Shown: piece by piece, positions 42,371-51,849 of the stretch
Layout of the letters: every line of letters begins with the position of its first letter
Position numbering within the stretch: the first letter of the stretch is position 1
Assembly (NCBI GenBank): GCA_016867395.1
Contig: VGJS01000005.1
Location: 1 to 64,000 of the forward strand
DNA from: Candidatus Handelsmanbacteria bacterium
GTDB lineage: Bacteria > Latescibacterota > UBA2968 > UBA8231
Direction: 5' to 3'
DNA length: 64,000 bases
Position numbers and translations under genes: made by a program
The notes under the pieces: model-generated
Databases searched by the model: none
What the model was told of the DNA's origin: nothing
What the model saw: the letters and a program-made list of their open reading frames with translations, nothing else

Positions 42371-43741
42371 TCAGCCTACCAGCACGTTTTCTTCCGGGTA
42401 GCGCAGCGGGCGTTTCTTGCGCTCGGTGAACAAGGCCCCCAGGGTAAGCGGCCCCACCCGGCCCACGAACATCAGCAGGATGATCAACGCCTTGCCCGGG
42501 GTGCTCAGGTGGGGGGTCAGGCCGGTGGAGTAGCCCACGGTGCCAAAGGCCGAGAAGGCTTCGAAGACCACCTCCATGAAGGCGCCCCGGCTCTGCTGGT
42601 GCGAGAGCATGCCCTGCTCGGCCAGGGAGAGCAAGAGCACCATGAAGGTGACGAAACACACCGAGAGGATGACCAGGGTGATCACCCGGGGGATGGCCCA
42701 GGGGGAGATGCGCCGCTCGAAGATCTCCACGTCGTTGCGGCCGTGCAGCCGGCTCCAGGTGAGGGCCACCAGCAGGGCGAAGGTGTTGACCTTGATGCCC
42801 CCGGCGCAAGAACCCGAGGCCCCGCCGATGAACATCAGCATGATCATGAAGAAGAGGGTGGGGTCAGTGAGGTGGCCGATGTCCACGGTGTTGAAGCCGG
42901 CGGTGCGAAGGGAAATGGACTGGAAGAGGGAGACCAGGAACTGGGTGGAGGCGGACATGCCGCGCAGGATGTTGCCGTGCTCCATACCGTAGATGACCAA
43001 CGCCCCCAGAGGGATGAGGAAGGCGGTGGTGAAAAGCACCACCTTGGAGTGCAATGAGAGCCGCGCCCAGGCCTGCTGCCCCTGGGCGATGCGCAGGAGT
43101 TCGAGCAGGACAGAAAAGCCCAGGCCGCCCAGCACGACCAGTGCCATGATAGTGAAGTTGACCGCCCAGTCGCCCTGGTACCCGACCAGGTTGTCGGAGA
43201 ATAGACCGAAGCCGGCGTTGCAGAAGGCCGAAACCGCGTGAAAGAGCCCCAGGTACGCGGCCCTGGGCAGCGGGTAGTCGAAGGCGAAGCGCAGGGTGAG
43301 GAGAAGGGCGCCAACCGACTCGATGGCCAAGGTGAGGACCAGCACGGCCCTGAGCAACTGGCCCAGGCTGGGGGTGACGGCCCGAGTGCCGGCCAGGGTG
43401 CGCAGCACCACTTCGCGGTCGCGCAGGGGCAGCGACTCGGTGAAGAGGTAGAAGATCATCGCCGAGAGGGTGGTGATACCCAGGCCGCCGAGTTGGATGA
43501 AGATCAGGATGAGCACCTGGCCGAAACCGCTGAAGTAGGCGCCGGTGTCCACCACGGTCAGGCCGGTGACGCAGGTGGCGCTGGTGACGGTGAAGAGGGC
43601 GTCGATCCAGGGGATGGGCTGGCCGGTGGTGGCCAGGGGCAGGGAGAGCAGGGTCGAGCCAAGGAGAATGACGCCGGAGAAACTGAGGATGATCAGTTGG
43701 GCCGGTTTCAGGCGCGGCCGTCTGAACCTGGGCGAAGGCAT
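42371..43741 (-). CDS. TrkH/KtrB-type potassium uptake channel
   Basis: A 456-residue membrane protein of the four M1-P-M2 repeat type. Filter segments are SATCVTGLTVVDTG, FCNAGFGLFSDN, RTAGFNTVDIG and FGTVGYSTGLTPH. These replace the GYG of other potassium channels with single-glycine filters, as in KtrB. Several hydrophobic helices between them are clear. It is the first gene of a pair with the RCK subunit. Confidence 0.93.
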   Translation of the reverse strand: MPSPRFRRPRLKPAQLIILSFSGVILLGSTLLSLPLATTGQPIPWIDALFTVTSATCVTGLTVVDTGAYFSGFGQVLILIFIQLGGLGITTLSAMIFYLFTESLPLRDREVVLRTLAGTRAVTPSLGQLLRAVLVLTLAIESVGALLLTLRFAFDYPLPRAAYLGLFHAVSAFCNAGFGLFSDNLVGYQGDWAVNFTIMALVVLGGLGFSVLLELLRIAQGQQAWARLSLHSKVVLFTTAFLIPLGALVIYGMEHGNILRGMSASTQFLVSLFQSISLRTAGFNTVDIGHLTDPTLFFMIMLMFIGGASGSCAGGIKVNTFALLVALTWSRLHGRNDVEIFERRISPWAIPRVITLVILSVCFVTFMVLLLSLAEQGMLSHQQSRGAFMEVVFEAFSAFGTVGYSTGLTPHLSTPGKALIILLMFVGRVGPLTLGALFTERKKRPLRYPEENVLVG

Positions 43742-43783
43742 GGGGTAGAATGTAGGGCCGCGGCACCAGCGGGTAAAGCCCCG

Positions 43784-44932
43784 CTAGTGGCAGGTGTGCC
43801 GCGCCACGGCCTCCTCGTCCAGCTCGACGCCCAGGCCCGGCCCCTGGGGTACCAGGGCGTAGCCCCTCTCCACCACCACCGGGTTGCGGACCAGCTCGGT
43901 CATCATCGGGCTGGGGATCTGGGGGCCGCCCCGGTCGTTGGCGCGGGGGGCGATGGGGTACTCGCAGAGAAAGCCGGCGGGCATGGCGGCCACCAGGTGG
44001 ATGCTGGCGGCAAAGTGCAGGGCCGTGCCCCAGTTGTGGGGCACCAGGGGCACCCGGAAGAGCCGGGCCAGTTGGGCGATGCGCCGGCCCTCGGTCAGGC
44101 CGCCCACCCAGGAGAGGTCCGGCTGCACCAGGTCCACGGCGTTTTTGAGCAGGAGATCCCTGAAGGCGTAGGCGCTCAACTCGGCCTCGCCGGCGGCAAG
44201 GCGCAGCCGGGTGCGGGCATTGAGCCGGGCCAGGTTGTCGAGGTCATCGCTGCTGGACAGGGGCTCCTCCCACCAGTAGATCCGCGCCCCCGAGTCCTCG
44301 ATCATCGCGGCCATCTCCAGGGCCTCCGCCAGTCCCTGGGGCCGGCCCAGGTCCAGCATCAATTCCACCTCCTCGCCGGCGGCCTGGCGCAACTGGCGCA
44401 ACAATTGCGTATCGCGCCGGGGTTGCCCGCCAAAGCCAGCCCAGCCGTAGTATTTGATGCCGGTGAATCCTTCCGCCGCGTACCGGGCGGTGTCTTCGAG
44501 GGCCATGCGAGGGGCCTGGGGGTCCACCCAGATGCTGCTGAGGTACACCCGCACCCGCTGGCGGAAGCAGCCGCCCAGGAGCTTGTGTACCGGTACCCCA
44601 AGGATCTTGCCGGCCGCGTCGTGCAGGGCCATGTCCACCCCGCTCAGGGCGTGGATGGCGGTTCCCCGCCTATCGTACAATCCCGCGCAGAGCCGGTAGA
44701 GCTGCTCCCAGACCACCTCGATATCGAGCGTATCCTGGCCCAGGATGGCCGGCTTGAAGCTGTGTTCGATGAGCTGCTGGGCGGCAAAGACCCCCCTGCC
44801 GTTCTGGTCGGGCACGAAGCACTCGCCCACCCCTTCCACCCCCTCCTCGGTGCGTACCCGCACCAATACCCAGCCGCCCTGGGGGTATTCGTAGGATTTG
44901 AGGACTGCGGTTTTCAGTTCGGCGATCGCCAC
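43784..44932 (-). CDS. Mandelate racemase/muconate lactonizing enzyme family protein
   Basis: A 382-residue enolase-superfamily enzyme. Metal ligands can be read in ELMLDLGRP, YWWEEPLSSS and LAAGEAELS. The general base is likely the lysine in GFTGIKYYGW, with the His in PLVPHNWGTALH on the other side. These are usual for sugar-acid dehydratases of the MR subgroup. It is 12 bp downstream of an SDR gene, with which it probably forms a sugar-acid pathway. The substrate is unknown. Confidence 0.88.
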   Translation of the reverse strand: MAIAELKTAVLKSYEYPQGGWVLVRVRTEEGVEGVGECFVPDQNGRGVFAAQQLIEHSFKPAILGQDTLDIEVVWEQLYRLCAGLYDRRGTAIHALSGVDMALHDAAGKILGVPVHKLLGGCFRQRVRVYLSSIWVDPQAPRMALEDTARYAAEGFTGIKYYGWAGFGGQPRRDTQLLRQLRQAAGEEVELMLDLGRPQGLAEALEMAAMIEDSGARIYWWEEPLSSSDDLDNLARLNARTRLRLAAGEAELSAYAFRDLLLKNAVDLVQPDLSWVGGLTEGRRIAQLARLFRVPLVPHNWGTALHFAASIHLVAAMPAGFLCEYPIAPRANDRGGPQIPSPMMTELVRNPVVVERGYALVPQGPGLGVELDEEAVARHTCH

Positions 44933-44944
44933 GGGGCACGCTCT

Positions 44945-45769
44945 TCAGTCGCTGGGCCAGATGTGGTTGCCCCCGGCGTTGAGGGCCAGGTTGCCCCCGT
45001 CCACCGGCAAGAGCACCCCGGTGACGGCCGAGGCCGCCTCTGAGCAGAGGAAGACCACCGGCCCGGCGAATTCCTCGGGCTCCAGCAGGCGGTTGAGCGG
45101 GATGCCCGAGAGCAGGCGGGGCTTGAGCTTCTCGTTGAAGACCGGGTTGGTCAGCACCTTTTCCCTGAAGGAGGGGGTGAGCACCTGGGCCGGCTGGATG
45201 GCGTTGACGCGGATGCCCTGGCCGGCGTATTCCACGGCCAGCTCGCGGGTGAGCTGGTTGACCCCGCTCTTGCTGACGCTGTAGGGGAAGTTGCCCCGGC
45301 CCAGGGCGCTGCTGCCGGCGATGGAGCTGATGTTGACGATGCTGCCCCCCCTGCCCTGGGCCAACATGCGGCGGATGGCCTGCTGGGCGCAGAGGAAGTA
45401 GCTGCGCAGGTTGACGGCCAGGGTCAGTTCCCAATCCTCCAGCTTCAACTCGGCGGGCCGCACCCGGCTGGGGAAGGCGTAGACGTTGTTGACCAGGATG
45501 TCGATCTGCCCAAACTCCCGGTCCAGGGCGGCAAAGAGGGCTTCCACCTCGGCCGGCTGCGATACGTCGCAGCGCAAACCGAGGCTGCGCCGGCCCAGGG
45601 CGCGGATCTCTTTGGCGGTCTGCTCCGCCCCGGCCGCGTCGATATCGGGGACTACTACATCTGCCCCCTGCCGGGCCAGGCCCAGGGCCACGGCGTGGCC
45701 GATGCCCCCGCCGGCGCCCCCGCCGGTGACCAGGGCCACCTTGCCGCTCAGGTCGAAGAGTGTGAGCAT
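44945..45769 (-). CDS. Short-chain dehydrogenase/reductase
   Basis: A 274-residue classical SDR. Cofactor motif is VALVTGGGAGGGIGHAVAL. Downstream are LVNNVYAFPSR, the catalytic Ser in INISSIAGSSALG, the Tyr/Lys pair in NFPYSVSKSGVNQLTREL and the final LPVDGGNLALNAGG. It is probably NAD-dependent given the acidic residue after the second strand. It is cotranscribed with the enolase-superfamily gene. Very similar architecture recurs in the SDR of 51850-52656. Confidence 0.9.
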   Translation of the reverse strand: MLTLFDLSGKVALVTGGGAGGGIGHAVALGLARQGADVVVPDIDAAGAEQTAKEIRALGRRSLGLRCDVSQPAEVEALFAALDREFGQIDILVNNVYAFPSRVRPAELKLEDWELTLAVNLRSYFLCAQQAIRRMLAQGRGGSIVNISSIAGSSALGRGNFPYSVSKSGVNQLTRELAVEYAGQGIRVNAIQPAQVLTPSFREKVLTNPVFNEKLKPRLLSGIPLNRLLEPEEFAGPVVFLCSEAASAVTGVLLPVDGGNLALNAGGNHIWPSD

Positions 45770-45897
45770 GCGAATGCGAAGACCTCCCGTGACCGAATGG
45801 AACTGCCCATACGCTTATTACTACCCTTACCCGTGCTTACTACCCTCACTGCCCAGGTACCGCCAACGAGTTGGCAGCAGCGTGCGGAAGGTATGCA
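45770..45897. other. Short intergenic region, low-GC tract
   Basis: Contains related copies of a ttactaccct word (ttattactacccttaccc and cttactaccctcac) around 45816-45850. No gene or convincing promoter is seen. Confidence 0.4.
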
Positions 45898-47142
45898 TCA
45901 CCCCGCTCCTTCCACCACCCCGTTGACGCTCAGGTACGCGAAGACCAGCAGGGCCGCGCTCAACAGGACAATGGCCAGCCAGCCATTGCGCAGGGCCCCC
46001 ACCCAGGCGCGGCGGGTGTTCATGTAGAGGAGGGCGCCGGCGAGGAAGGGCATGAAGAGGGCGCCCACCACGGTGTAGGCGACGACGTTGCCCACAGGTT
46101 TGTCGAAGAGCAGCAGGGTCATGGGCGCCAGGGTGAGGAAGGCGAGGAAGGCCCGGTAGTAGCGCGAGCCGGGTTGCACAATGGCCGCCCGCGCCTCTGG
46201 ATTCAGCCCCTTGAAGAGCCCGACAAAATCGGCGAAGAGGTAGGGGATACCCTGCCACACCCCCAGGAGGGAACTGGCCACCGCGCCCCAGAAGCCCAGG
46301 TACAGGGCCCAGCGGCCCACTGGGCCCATGGCCTCCTCCAATCGTCCGGCCAGGCCCATGACGATCTGCGAGCCCTTGGCCAGCTCGGGGTGCATTTGCG
46401 CCGAGAGCAGGATCACCGCCATGCCGAAGAAGCCGGTCAGGCTGTAGGCCACCCCCAGGTCGATGCGGGTGGGCCGCAGCCATTCGGGGCCGCCGCGGCC
46501 CGACTCGCGTATCCAGTATCCGTAACAGAGCATGGTCAGACTGCCGCCCACCCCGCCGATGACGCTGAGGGTGGATTTGGCCGAGCCGGGGGGCATCTGG
46601 AAGAGCAAGAGGCCCTCCAGCAGCACCGACCATTCGGGGCGCAGCACCCAGGCACTGGCGACAAAGGAAAAGAACATGAGGGCGATGAGCACCTTCATCG
46701 CCCGCTCGAAGAGGGCATAGCGGCCCCACAGCACCAGGGCGGCGCCGACGAGCGAGTGAATGATGGCCCAGGTGCTGACCGAAAGCTGGGGGAACATGGT
46801 GTGGCCGGCGATGCCGCAGGCGGAGATCAGGCCGCCGCCCACCATGAAGGACCAGCCGATCAGGTAGATGAGGAAATAGTATTGAAAGGGCCGGCCCAGG
46901 TGGGCGCACCAGCCCTCCAGCACCGTGGTGCCGGTGGCCAGTTGCCAGCGGGCGATGCCCTCGTTGAGGGCGAATTTGAGCAGGGCGCTGAAGGCGGCGG
47001 CCCACAGGAGCGCGGTGCCGAACTGCGCTCCGGCCGCGGTGCCAGAGATCAGGTCTCCGGCCCCCACCCCGGTGGCGGCCACGGCGATGCCGGGGCCCAG
47101 CAGGCCCAGTCCCTGGCGCAGCTGCCTCAGCGGCCCAGCCAC
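45898..47142 (-). CDS. Nramp-like divalent-metal transporter with altered motifs
   Basis: A 414-residue protein with about 11 transmembrane helices and the Nramp fold. The first helix has GPGIAVAATGVGAGDLIS where classic Nramp transporters have DPGN, and the sixth has SLTMLCYGYWIRESG where MPH is normal. Thus the usual Asp-Pro-Gly-Asn and Met-Pro-His metal ligands are changed. Related lineages of Nramp-like proteins carry such changes and may carry other ions or organic substrates. Its GTG start overlaps the E2 gene by 16 bp, so it is coexpressed with a 2-oxoacid dehydrogenase. Confidence 0.82.
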   Translation of the reverse strand: MAGPLRQLRQGLGLLGPGIAVAATGVGAGDLISGTAAGAQFGTALLWAAAFSALLKFALNEGIARWQLATGTTVLEGWCAHLGRPFQYYFLIYLIGWSFMVGGGLISACGIAGHTMFPQLSVSTWAIIHSLVGAALVLWGRYALFERAMKVLIALMFFSFVASAWVLRPEWSVLLEGLLLFQMPPGSAKSTLSVIGGVGGSLTMLCYGYWIRESGRGGPEWLRPTRIDLGVAYSLTGFFGMAVILLSAQMHPELAKGSQIVMGLAGRLEEAMGPVGRWALYLGFWGAVASSLLGVWQGIPYLFADFVGLFKGLNPEARAAIVQPGSRYYRAFLAFLTLAPMTLLLFDKPVGNVVAYTVVGALFMPFLAGALLYMNTRRAWVGALRNGWLAIVLLSAALLVFAYLSVNGVVEGAG

Positions 47143-48419
47143 AGGTGGGGTTGCTCGGTGTACTGGCGCACGGTATCCAGAAAGCGGGCGGCCGGCCCGC
47201 CGTCCACCACCCGGTGATCAAAGCTCAGGCTGAGGACCACCTGGTGGCGGGGCACCACCTGGCCCTGGTGTACGGCCGGCCGCAGGGCGATGCGGCCCAG
47301 TCCCAAGATTGCGCACTGGGGCAGGTCGATGATGGGGGTGAAGGCGTCGATATTGTACATCCCCAGGTTGGTCACCGTGAAGGTGGCCCCCTGCAACTGG
47401 TCGGGCTTGAGGCGGCGGGTGCGCGCGTTCTCGGCCAGGGCCGCGCTCTGCTCGGCCAAGTCCTGTAAGCTCAGGCGGTCCACCTGGCGAAGCACCGGGA
47501 CCACGAGGCCGGCCTCGGTGTCCACCGCCACGCCCAGGTCGATCTGCCGGTGCATCTGGATGGCGCCCTCCCCCCACGAGGCGTTGAGAGCCGGATGCTC
47601 GGCCAGGGACAGGGCGGTGAGCTTGAGAAAGAGGTCGTTGTAGGTGGGTACCCACTGCTGCCTGGGGCCGAGGGCCTCCTTGAAGCGCTGGCGCAGGGCC
47701 ACCAGTTCGGTGGCGTCGGCCTCGGTGAAGAGGGTGACGCTGGCGGTTTCGCGGCTGCTCTGGCCCATCCGCTGGGCGATGATGCGGCGCAGGGAGGAGA
47801 GGGGCGCCGATTCCCGCGCGGCTGGGGGGGCAGCCAGCGCCGCCTCCACATCCTGGCGGCTCAAGCGGGCGCCGGGTTTCTGGGCGGCCAGGGTGCTCAG
47901 GTCCACGCCGGCCTCCTGGGCCAAGCGCCGGGCCACCGGCGAGACGCGGGGCGCCCTGGCGGCGGCCTGGATGTCGCGTTCGGCGATGCGGCCGCTAAGG
48001 CCGCTGCCCTTCAGTTGGGACCAATCCACGCCCAATTGTTTGGCCAGGCGGCGGGCGCGGGGGCTGATGGGGGGGCCGCTACGCCGGCTGGAGACCGCAA
48101 CCGCGGCAGCGGCAGTGGGCGCGGCGGCAGTGGTGGCAACAGCGGTTGTCGTGCGACCGGTGGGCATGGCCTCGCCCGGCGCCAGGATATAGGCCAGCAG
48201 GGTGCCCACCGGGACCGTGGTGCCCGGCGGAGGGGAGTCGGCGGGGATGCGCAATACGCCCTCGTCGAAGGACTCGATCTCGTTGAGGGCCTTGTCGCTC
48301 TCCACGGTAAAGATGATCTCGCCGGGTTTCACCGGGTCGCCGTCCTGCTTGAGCCACTCGACCAGGGTGCCCTCCTCCATGGTCCACCCCAGGCGGGGCA
48401 AGACGATCTCGACGGCCAT
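47127..48419 (-). CDS. 2-oxoacid dehydrogenase E2 (dihydrolipoamide acyltransferase), with two E3-binding domains
   Basis: A 430-residue acyltransferase. The lipoyl domain (residues 1-78) has the modified lysine in FTVESDKALNEIESF. An Ala/Thr-rich linker follows. Two peripheral-subunit-binding domains are seen: PISPRARRLAKQLGVDWSQL with GLSGRIAERDIQ, and RVSPVARRLAQEAGVDLSTL with ARLSRQDVEAAL. Most E2 proteins have one. The catalytic core holds LSFDHRVVDGGPAARF. The ATG at 48419 is chosen over an upstream frame because the lipoyl domain begins there. It is the third gene of an E1alpha-E1beta-E2 operon; no E3 is in the window. Confidence 0.9.
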   Translation of the reverse strand: MAVEIVLPRLGWTMEEGTLVEWLKQDGDPVKPGEIIFTVESDKALNEIESFDEGVLRIPADSPPPGTTVPVGTLLAYILAPGEAMPTGRTTTAVATTAAAPTAAAAVAVSSRRSGPPISPRARRLAKQLGVDWSQLKGSGLSGRIAERDIQAAARAPRVSPVARRLAQEAGVDLSTLAAQKPGARLSRQDVEAALAAPPAARESAPLSSLRRIIAQRMGQSSRETASVTLFTEADATELVALRQRFKEALGPRQQWVPTYNDLFLKLTALSLAEHPALNASWGEGAIQMHRQIDLGVAVDTEAGLVVPVLRQVDRLSLQDLAEQSAALAENARTRRLKPDQLQGATFTVTNLGMYNIDAFTPIIDLPQCAILGLGRIALRPAVHQGQVVPRHQVVLSLSFDHRVVDGGPAARFLDTVRQYTEQPHLWLGR

Positions 48420-48426
48420 AGGACCT

Positions 48427-49404
48427 CTACTCGGCCACCAGGTCACGGATGGCCTGGGCGATCTGGGGGACCTGGGGCACCGCCGCCTGTTCGAGGGGGG
48501 CGCTGTAGGGGATGGGGGTGTGGGCCCCATAGACCCGGCGCACCGGCGCATCCAACTCGTCGAAGCCTTTCTCCATGATCTGGGCGGCCACCTCGGAGCC
48601 CATGCCGCAGGGGCCAAAGGTCTCGTCCACTACCAGCAGCCTTCCAGTCTTGCGCACGGATTCGAGGATAGTGTCCACGTCGAGGGGGGCCACCGTGCGC
48701 GGGTCGATCAACTCCACCGAGATGCCTTCCTTCTCCAGTTGCTCGCAGGCTTCGAGGGTCTTGCGCACCATCAGGGCAAAGGCCACCACGGTCACTGCCG
48801 TGCCCTGGCGCACCACTGCGGCTTGTCCGAAGGGGATGGTGTACTCCTCCTCGGGGACCGGGCCCTTGGTGTTGAGCAGGGATTTGTGCTCCAAAAAGAG
48901 CACCGGGTCGTCGGTGCGCAGGGCGGTCTTGAGCAGGCCCTTGGCGTCGTACGGGTTGGTGGGCAGGGCCACGCGGAAGCCGGGCAGATGGGCGAAGATG
49001 GGGTAGTAGTTGCCCGAATGGTGGGTGGCCGAGGCGCCGCCCACCCCGATGCAGCCGCGCAGGAGCAGGGGCATCTTGAGCCGGCCGCTGCTCATGTACT
49101 GCATCTTGGCCACCTGGTTGACCAGCTCGCCGAAGCCGTCGAGGATGAAGTCGAGGAACATGAAGTCCACCACCGGCCGGGTGCCGGTCATGGCCGCCCC
49201 GGCGCACATGCCGACAAAGCCGCGCTCGCTGATGGGTACGTCGGCGAGGCGCTCCTGGCCGTAGAGCTCGTAGAGCCCGGTGGTGGTGTTGAAGTTGCCT
49301 CCGCGTTTGCCGATCCCCTGGCCGACGACAAAGATGGCGGGGTTCTGGGCCATCTCCTCGGCCAGGGCCTCGCGGGCCGCCGCGGTGAAGGTCAGTTCGC
49401 GCAT
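48427..49404 (-). CDS. 2-oxoacid dehydrogenase E1 beta subunit
   Basis: A 325-residue transketolase-type subunit. Blocks include AIFVVGQGIGKRGGNF, ADVPISERGFVGMCAGAAMT, PVVDFMFLDFILDGFGELVN and the C-terminal DETFGPCGMGSEVAAQIM. It pairs with the E1 alpha subunit to use thiamine diphosphate. It starts 2 nt after the alpha stop. Closest types are acetoin or pyruvate dehydrogenases; the substrate remains open. Confidence 0.92.
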   Translation of the reverse strand: MRELTFTAAAREALAEEMAQNPAIFVVGQGIGKRGGNFNTTTGLYELYGQERLADVPISERGFVGMCAGAAMTGTRPVVDFMFLDFILDGFGELVNQVAKMQYMSSGRLKMPLLLRGCIGVGGASATHHSGNYYPIFAHLPGFRVALPTNPYDAKGLLKTALRTDDPVLFLEHKSLLNTKGPVPEEEYTIPFGQAAVVRQGTAVTVVAFALMVRKTLEACEQLEKEGISVELIDPRTVAPLDVDTILESVRKTGRLLVVDETFGPCGMGSEVAAQIMEKGFDELDAPVRRVYGAHTPIPYSAPLEQAAVPQVPQIAQAIRDLVAE

Positions 49405-49406
49405 GG

Positions 49407-50381
49407 TCAGGCTCCGGAGCGGCTGTAGATGTGGTCCATGAGGGTGGAAGGGTCGGGCCAGGGGCTTTGCTCGGCGAACTCCACCGCCTCCTGGATCTGG
49501 GCCTTGACCTCCTCGTCGATCCGGTCCAACTCGCCGGCCCGGTACCCTCTGGCCAGAAGCTGCTTGCGGAAGGCGGGTATGGGATCGCGCGCCTTCCAGG
49601 ACTCGATCTCTTCGATGCTGCGGTACCCGGCCTCGCGCATGCCCTCGGCATGGGCGCGGGTGCGGTAGGTGCGGCATTCCATGAGTGTGGGGCCTCCCCC
49701 CTTCCTCGCCCGCTCGATGGCCTCGCCGGCCACCCGGTACACCGCCAGCACCTCATTGCCGTCCACGGCCACGCCGGGCAGGTTGTAGGCGGCGGCACGG
49801 TTGGCCACCTCGGAGTTTTTTGAGGAGTAGGTGAAGGGCACCTCGGTGGCGTACTGGTTGTTCTCGCAGACGAAGAGCACCGGCAGATTGAAGATGGTGG
49901 CCAGGTTGAGGCCCTCGTGGAAGGCGCCGTTGTTCACCGCCCCGTCCCCGAAGAAGGCCACCCCGACGCGGTCGGTCTTGAGCAGCTTGAAGGAGTACCC
50001 GGCCCCGGTGGCCTGGAGGATGCAGGGGCCGACGATGCCGCTGGTGCCCATCATCCCCACCTCGGGGGAGAAGAGATGCATGCTGCCCCCCCGCCCTTGT
50101 GAGCAGCCGGTGGACTTGCCGTAGAGTTCGGCCACCACCTGGCGGGGGGGCACCCCTTTGGCCAGGGCGTGGCCGTGGCCGCGGTGGGTGCTGAAGACCG
50201 CGTCCTCGTGGCGCAAATGGGCGCAGACCCCGGTGGCGATGGCCTCCTCGCCCACATAGGTGTGGCAGGCGCCGGGGATGAGGCCGGCCTGGTAGGAGCG
50301 GGCCAGTTGCTCCTCGCAGCGCCGGATCACCAGCATCTGCCGGTACAGGGAGAGCAGGACCTCCTTGTTGGGTGCGTTCAT
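49407..50381 (-). CDS. 2-oxoacid dehydrogenase E1 alpha subunit
   Basis: A 324-residue subunit. The thiamine-diphosphate motif is FFGDGAVNNGAFHEGLNLAT, ending in the CENNQYATEV asparagines. A phosphorylation-loop-like block (TYRTRAHAEGMREAGY) follows. It is the first gene in an operon with E1 beta, E2 and an Nramp-like gene. An AGGAGG ribosome site lies just ahead of the ATG (seen on the plus strand as cttgcctcct). Acetoin or branched/pyruvate dehydrogenase cannot be separated by eye. Confidence 0.93.
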   Translation of the reverse strand: MNAPNKEVLLSLYRQMLVIRRCEEQLARSYQAGLIPGACHTYVGEEAIATGVCAHLRHEDAVFSTHRGHGHALAKGVPPRQVVAELYGKSTGCSQGRGGSMHLFSPEVGMMGTSGIVGPCILQATGAGYSFKLLKTDRVGVAFFGDGAVNNGAFHEGLNLATIFNLPVLFVCENNQYATEVPFTYSSKNSEVANRAAAYNLPGVAVDGNEVLAVYRVAGEAIERARKGGGPTLMECRTYRTRAHAEGMREAGYRSIEEIESWKARDPIPAFRKQLLARGYRAGELDRIDEEVKAQIQEAVEFAEQSPWPDPSTLMDHIYSRSGA

Positions 50382-50627
50382 CTTGCCTCCTAACTATTGA
50401 ACGGCTATTGCCCGTTGTGACGCATCGGGGAATGACCCACTTCGGCCTTTCCCGAGACCGGGGGTCGGGAATACCCTTCCAGTGTTTCCCCAGGCGCGGA
50501 CTTGCCACCCCGCTCGCTAGCGCTCCGCTCTCCCCTCGTCCCCACCCGCGTCCTTCCCTTCCCAACCCTGCCCCGGGAAACGCTTCCAGGGCATCCCCGA
50601 CCTTCCGGGGCACTCCTGCGTCCCTGT
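50382..50627. other. Intergenic region upstream of the E1 alpha operon
   Basis: No gene is supported. It has several short inverted words (for example cccgagaccgggggtcggg near 50452-50470) that could form stems. A promoter for the dehydrogenase operon must lie in it, but no clear -35/-10 pair is visible. Confidence 0.4.
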
Positions 50628-51848
50628 CTAGCCCCGCGAAGGGTCGAAGCGGTGTTGTTCGTCGGACACTTCGATATGGACGTCCGGCCGCGAGAGTACC
50701 TCCTCGCGCAGGGCGGTGCCCAGGCCGGGTTTGCCGGGCAGGGAGAGCATCCCGTCGCGGATGCAGGCGTCGATGCTCTCGGTCATAAACTCGTCGTACC
50801 AGCCCTGGTAGTAGCCCCGCACCGTCTCCTGGATCATGGCGTTGGGCACGTGCAGGCTCAGGTGGGCCGCCGACCACAGGGCCACCGGGCCGATGCAGTC
50901 GTGGCAGGCCACGGGCAGGTAGTAGGTGTCGGCCAGGCTGCAGATCTTGCGGGTTTCGCTCAATCCGCCGGTCCAGGCCATGTCGGGCATGATGATGTCG
51001 GCGGCGTGCTTCTCCACCACCGGGCGGAAGCCGAAGCGGGTGAAGAGCCGCTCGCTGACGCACAGGGGCACCCGGGTCTGGGATTTGAGCCGGGCGTAGG
51101 ACTCGACATTGTCGGGCGGGATGATCTCCTCCAGCCACATGATCCCGTACGGCTCCAGGGCCTGGGCGATCTCCACGGCCACCGGTAGATTCCAGCGGGC
51201 ATGGCCCTCGATGGCGATCTCCATCTGGTCGCCCACACTGCGGCGGATGTCCTCGACGCAGGAGAGGCCCTTCTTGAGCTGGTCCTTGCCCAGGTAATGC
51301 CCCACCGGGCCCACGGCCCCGGCGCCGGCCCGCTGCCCCACCGGGCCGCCCAGCGAGGTCCCGAACTGGTCGAAGGGCCAGATCTTCATCGCCTTGATGC
51401 CCCGCCGCAACAGATCCTGGGCGAGCTGGCCGGTGCGGCCCTCGATCCAGGCGTGGTAGTCCTGGTGCGGCCCGTAGCTGACACAGGTGTTGTAGATCTG
51501 GATCTGATCGCGGCTGCGGCCCCCTAACAGGTTGTAGATGGGCTGGCCGGTGTGCTGGCCCAGCAAATCCCACAGCGCCACATCCACGGCGCTGATGGCC
51601 CGCATCTCGGAGCCGGCAAAGCCGAAGAAGTTGACCGTCGAGAAGAGGTTGTGCCAGTGGTTCTCGATGTCAAAGGCGCTGCGGCCCAGGAGCAGCTTGG
51701 CGAAGACGTCGTGGATCAGGGCGCTGACCGCGCGCGAGGCGTAGTAGGTCTCGCCCAGGCCGATCAGCCCCTCGTCGGTGTGGAGCCGCACCCACAGGGT
51801 ATTGAACTGGGCGTCGGTCCAGATGGTCTCGATGCGGGTGATCTTCAT
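50628..51848 (-). CDS. Enolase-superfamily sugar-acid dehydratase-like protein
   Basis: A 406-residue protein. K-x-K base in GIKAMKIWPFD, metal ligands in MEIAIEGHARWN, IMWLEEIIPP and LCVSERLFTR, and a C-terminal H-D pair in VACHDCIGPVA. An insertion near residues 172-195 (GGPVGQRAGAGAVGPVG) is unusual. Members of this subgroup include gluconate or mannonate dehydratases. The start at 51848 is the ATG that aligns with MKITRIETIWTDAQF. It is read with an SDR and a PhyH gene, spaced 1 nt and by a 1-nt overlap. Confidence 0.88.
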   Translation of the reverse strand: MKITRIETIWTDAQFNTLWVRLHTDEGLIGLGETYYASRAVSALIHDVFAKLLLGRSAFDIENHWHNLFSTVNFFGFAGSEMRAISAVDVALWDLLGQHTGQPIYNLLGGRSRDQIQIYNTCVSYGPHQDYHAWIEGRTGQLAQDLLRRGIKAMKIWPFDQFGTSLGGPVGQRAGAGAVGPVGHYLGKDQLKKGLSCVEDIRRSVGDQMEIAIEGHARWNLPVAVEIAQALEPYGIMWLEEIIPPDNVESYARLKSQTRVPLCVSERLFTRFGFRPVVEKHAADIIMPDMAWTGGLSETRKICSLADTYYLPVACHDCIGPVALWSAAHLSLHVPNAMIQETVRGYYQGWYDEFMTESIDACIRDGMLSLPGKPGLGTALREEVLSRPDVHIEVSDEQHRFDPSRG

Positions 51849-51849
51849 C

